Assembly (NCBI RefSeq): GCF_009823805.1 | Contig: NZ_WUEK01000019.1 | Location: 1-49,823 of the forward strand | Reading direction: 5' to 3' | Source: Nocardioides flavescens | GTDB lineage: Bacteria; Actinomycetota; Actinomycetes; Propionibacteriales; Nocardioidaceae | DNA length: 49,823 nucleotides | Shown here: positions 47,350-49,823 of the stretch, piece after piece | Layout of the letters: each line of letters opens with the position of its first letter | Position numbering within the stretch: the first letter of the stretch is position 1 | Notes under the pieces: generated by a model | The model's input: only the letters and a program-made list of their open reading frames with translations | Told to the model about the DNA's origin: nothing | The model's database searches: none | Program-made: the position numbers and the translations under genes

Positions 47350-48918
47350 ATGCCGCACATCAACTGGACCGTCGCCAAGCGGATCGCCGTCATCGCGGCC
47401 ATCGGCGTGCTCGCCACACTGGTCGTCGGGGGTGTGGCGCTCGTCGAGGCGCGCAGTGTGAGCGCGCAGACCAGGGCCGTCAGCCAGACCGAGCAGGCGG
47501 CCGTGACGCTGCGCGCGCTCGACACGCGGGCCAGCGAGCTCAAGGCGACGGCGTACCGCCTGCTCGCCGCAGGCGACGGGGACAAGGCGAAGGCCGACGT
47601 CGCTGACGACACCGCCACCGTCCAGGAGCTGGTGCGGACGCTGCAGGGCTACGACCTCGTCGCCCACAACGCCGCTCAGGTCGACGATGTCGAGCAGGCG
47701 ATGACCGACTACACCGCGGCGATCAGCACCTTCGTCAACGCTGCCGCCGCCGACCCGGAGTCCGCCGAGGCCAGCATCGGCAACGTCCAGAACGCCAACG
47801 ACACCAGCGACGAGGTGCTCGGCGCCGCGGTCGACGACTTCACCTCGGACGCGAGGAACGACGCGGCCAGCACGCAGGGCGCCATCGACAAGATGACGAC
47901 GGTCATCCTCGTGGTCTCCCTCGTCGCCATCGGCCTGCTCATCGTCCTCGCCGTGCTCATCTCTCGCAGTCTCGTCGTCCCCCTCAAGGCGGCGATCGCC
48001 ATGGTCGGCCAGTTCGCGGACGGCGATCTCAGGCAGCGGCTGTCGTCGGGCACCACCGGGTGCGTCGGCGACCTGGAGCGAGCCCTCAACCGCGCGATGG
48101 ACAAGGTGAGCGAAGTCCTGGTCTCGGCGACCGCCTCCGCAGACGGCGTCGCCTCCGCCTCCGAAGAGCTGTCGGCGTCGTCGCAGCAGATCGCGGCCGG
48201 GGCGGAGGAGACCTCGGTGCAGGCGGGTGTGGTCTCGGGTGCGGCCGAGGAGGTCTCGCGCAACGTCTCGACGGTCGCGGCGGGTGCCGAGCAGATGGGT
48301 GCCTCCATCCGCGAGATCGCGCACTCCGCCAACGAGGCCGCCCGGGTGGCCGCTCAGGCGGTGTCGATGGTGGAGACCACCAACGAGACCGTGTCGCGGC
48401 TGGGGACCTCGAGCCAGGAGATCGGCAACGTCGTCAAGGTCATCACCTCCATCGCTGAGCAGACCAACCTGCTGGCGTTGAACGCCACCATCGAGGCCGC
48501 CCGTGCCGGCGAGGCCGGCAAGGGGTTCGCCGTGGTCGCCAACGAGGTCAAGGAGCTGGCCCAGGAGACCGCCCAGGCCACCAAGGACATCGCCGCCCGG
48601 GTCGAGGCCATCCAGGGCGACACCACCGGTGCGGTCGAGGCGATCGGTGAGATCTCCACCATCATCACCTCGATCAACGACTACCAGCTCACCATCGCCT
48701 CGGCGGTGGAGGAGCAGACCGCCACCACCAACGAGATGTCGCGCAACGTCGCCGAGGCCTCCACCTCCTCGAGCGAGATCGCCACCAACATCTCCGGGGT
48801 CTCGGGTGCGGCCACCACGACCACCCAGGCGCTGGCCCAGACCCAGTCCGCCGTCGACGAGCTCGCCCGTATGGCCTCCGACCTGCGGGCGAACGTCCGG
48901 CACTTCACGACCGCCTGA
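47350..48918 (+). CDS. Methyl-accepting chemotaxis protein
   Basis: This 522-residue receptor has an N-terminal membrane helix (about 10-32), an extracytoplasmic four-helix-bundle sensor (about 35-180), a second membrane helix (about 182-205), a HAMP domain (about 205-260) and a long signalling coiled coil. The conserved hairpin tip reads EQTNLLALNATIEAARAGE, followed by GKGFAVVANEVKELAQ. The ligand is unknown. The ATG has GGAG about 8 nt upstream. There is no CheR-binding pentapeptide at the C-terminus. Confidence 0.95.
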   Translation: MPHINWTVAKRIAVIAAIGVLATLVVGGVALVEARSVSAQTRAVSQTEQAAVTLRALDTRASELKATAYRLLAAGDGDKAKADVADDTATVQELVRTLQGYDLVAHNAAQVDDVEQAMTDYTAAISTFVNAAAADPESAEASIGNVQNANDTSDEVLGAAVDDFTSDARNDAASTQGAIDKMTTVILVVSLVAIGLLIVLAVLISRSLVVPLKAAIAMVGQFADGDLRQRLSSGTTGCVGDLERALNRAMDKVSEVLVSATASADGVASASEELSASSQQIAAGAEETSVQAGVVSGAAEEVSRNVSTVAAGAEQMGASIREIAHSANEAARVAAQAVSMVETTNETVSRLGTSSQEIGNVVKVITSIAEQTNLLALNATIEAARAGEAGKGFAVVANEVKELAQETAQATKDIAARVEAIQGDTTGAVEAIGEISTIITSINDYQLTIASAVEEQTATTNEMSRNVAEASTSSSEIATNISGVSGAATTTTQALAQTQSAVDELARMASDLRANVRHFTTA

Positions 48919-48965
48919 CCGGCGCCCCGCCACTCCCTCTCCCACCCCAGACAGGACCCCACCTC

Positions 48966-49823
48966 ATGGACACAGCCGCCGCTCGCGGGCTCACCAGCCG
49001 CTTCAGCGACCTCCGCCTCGCCGTCAAGATCCTCTTCGCCGTCGGCCTCGCCGCCCTGGTGGCGGTGATCGTGGGCGTCGTCGGACTGCGAGCACTGGGC
49101 GGGTCGACCCACGTGGCCAACGACATCAACGACCAGAACGTCGCCGGCCTGCAGGCCGCCGCGTCGATGGAGGCCGGGATCGCCGCCATGCGCATCCAGG
49201 CCCGCGAGGCCCTGATCCGTCAGGACGCGGAGTACGACGCCGCCAACCAGGCCTTCGACGACGGCTACCAGGCGTTCGAGACCGCGGCGGCCGACTACTC
49301 CGGTCTCGACCTGAGCGCCGACAAGCGTGCCGCGCTGCAGACCCTGGAGGAGGCCACCAAGAGCTATCACGACACCGCCGTCGACGTGCTGCCGCAGTTC
49401 TCGAGCAAGAACGACATCGCCGGCTGGACCAACGCCTTCGACAGCCAGGTCGCTCCCCTCTCCGAGGACATGAAGGCTGCGATGGCCGACCTGACCGGCA
49501 TCGAGAAGACCTCCGCTGCCGCGGCGGCCGCCGACGTGCAGTCGACCTACGCCTCCAGCCGCAACCTGGTCATCGGGGTGCTGGTCCTCGGTACGGCGCT
49601 GGCGCTGCTGCTCGGCTGGCTGATCGCCCGGGCGCTGGCCCGCTCCGTCGGGAAGGTCAAGGACGTCGCCGACGCCATGGCCGCCGGCGACCTGTCGAAG
49701 ACCGCCGGCGTCACCACCCGCGACGAGGTCGGCACCATGGCCACCAGCCTGGATGCCGCCAACACCTCCCTGCGCCAGCTCATGACCTCCGTCACCGCCT
49801 CCGCCGACGGCGTCGCCTCCGCC
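48966..49823 (+). CDS. Second methyl-accepting chemotaxis protein, cut by the window end
   Basis: The reading frame runs 286 codons from the ATG at 48966 without a stop and leaves the window. It has an N-terminal membrane helix (about 18-40), a sensor domain of the 4HB_MCP type (about 45-198), a second helix (about 200-222), a HAMP domain (about 222-275) and the first residues of the signalling coil (TASADGVASA). The sensor differs from that of the first receptor, while the start of the signalling part is almost identical to it. The gene follows the first MCP by 47 bp with ACAGGA before the start. Confidence 0.92.
   Translation, partial: MDTAAARGLTSRFSDLRLAVKILFAVGLAALVAVIVGVVGLRALGGSTHVANDINDQNVAGLQAAASMEAGIAAMRIQAREALIRQDAEYDAANQAFDDGYQAFETAAADYSGLDLSADKRAALQTLEEATKSYHDTAVDVLPQFSSKNDIAGWTNAFDSQVAPLSEDMKAAMADLTGIEKTSAAAAAADVQSTYASSRNLVIGVLVLGTALALLLGWLIARALARSVGKVKDVADAMAAGDLSKTAGVTTRDEVGTMATSLDAANTSLRQLMTSVTASADGVASA

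Noticed and set aside
1..49823. tRNA, rRNA, prophage, integrase or complete insertion sequence
   Set aside because: No cloverleaf, rRNA segment, integrase or transposase was recognised on either strand.

Overview
This is high-GC actinobacterial chromosome, most likely from the family Nocardioidaceae (Nocardioides-like). The evidence is an actinobacterial cytochrome bc1-aa3 cluster in mycobacterium-like order (trpD, ctaE-qcrCAB, ctaF, ctaC, adoK, HesB/ErpA, glycerate kinase), abundant GTG starts, leaderless promoters, chemotaxis genes, and a dispersed palindromic repeat that I associate with Nocardioides genomes. No transposase, phage gene, CRISPR array, rRNA or tRNA was seen.

Layout. 1-3.1 kb: a repeat copy, a peptidase-MA-like protein, and an NlpC/P60 cell-wall hydrolase preceded by a convincing c-di-AMP (ydaO-type) riboswitch. 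3.1-8.2 kb: nucleic-acid enzymes (NYN nuclease and RNase J in one operon; a divergent DEDDh exonuclease fused to a UvrC-like half) and an Lrp-type ligand-binding protein. 8.2-11.3 kb: a DUF2142 membrane protein, trpD, and a receiver protein of the Rv3143 type. 11.3-21.9 kb: the aerobic respiratory block (CtaG-like assembly factor, ctaE-qcrC-qcrA-qcrB, then ctaC-ctaD-ctaF on the other strand), with a BLUF photoreceptor and an L,D-transpeptidase lipoprotein between the two arms. 22-31.3 kb: sulfur and Fe-S genes (cysteine desulfurase plus TusA-like protein, ErpA-like protein, NadA), adenosine kinase, glycerate kinase and assorted enzymes. A 162-bp MITE-like element directly follows the TusA-like gene. 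31.3-37.8 kb: isochorismatase-like hydrolase, a 32-bp tandem repeat, an orphan GAF histidine kinase, and an envelope-stress group (pspA-pspAA-htpX-pspAB). 37.8-44.1 kb: palindromic repeats, aldo/keto reductase, GNAT-azlC-azlD, a secreted M4 protease, dapB and a small methyltransferase. 44.4-49.8 kb: a chemotaxis operon (cheA with two CheW-like domains, cheW, one complete and one truncated MCP) behind a sigma-28-like promoter.

How the genes work together. The cta/qcr genes build the menaquinol-to-oxygen supercomplex. The Fe-S genes may supply the QcrA and NadA clusters. The NlpC/P60 hydrolase, L,D-transpeptidase, DapB and Psp/HtpX group concern the cell wall and membrane. The che genes form one signalling unit. 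Many genes start 6-8 nt after a TANNNT hexamer, so leaderless transcription appears to be common. Starts were placed using that signal or a visible ribosome-binding site, and often differ from the longest open frame.
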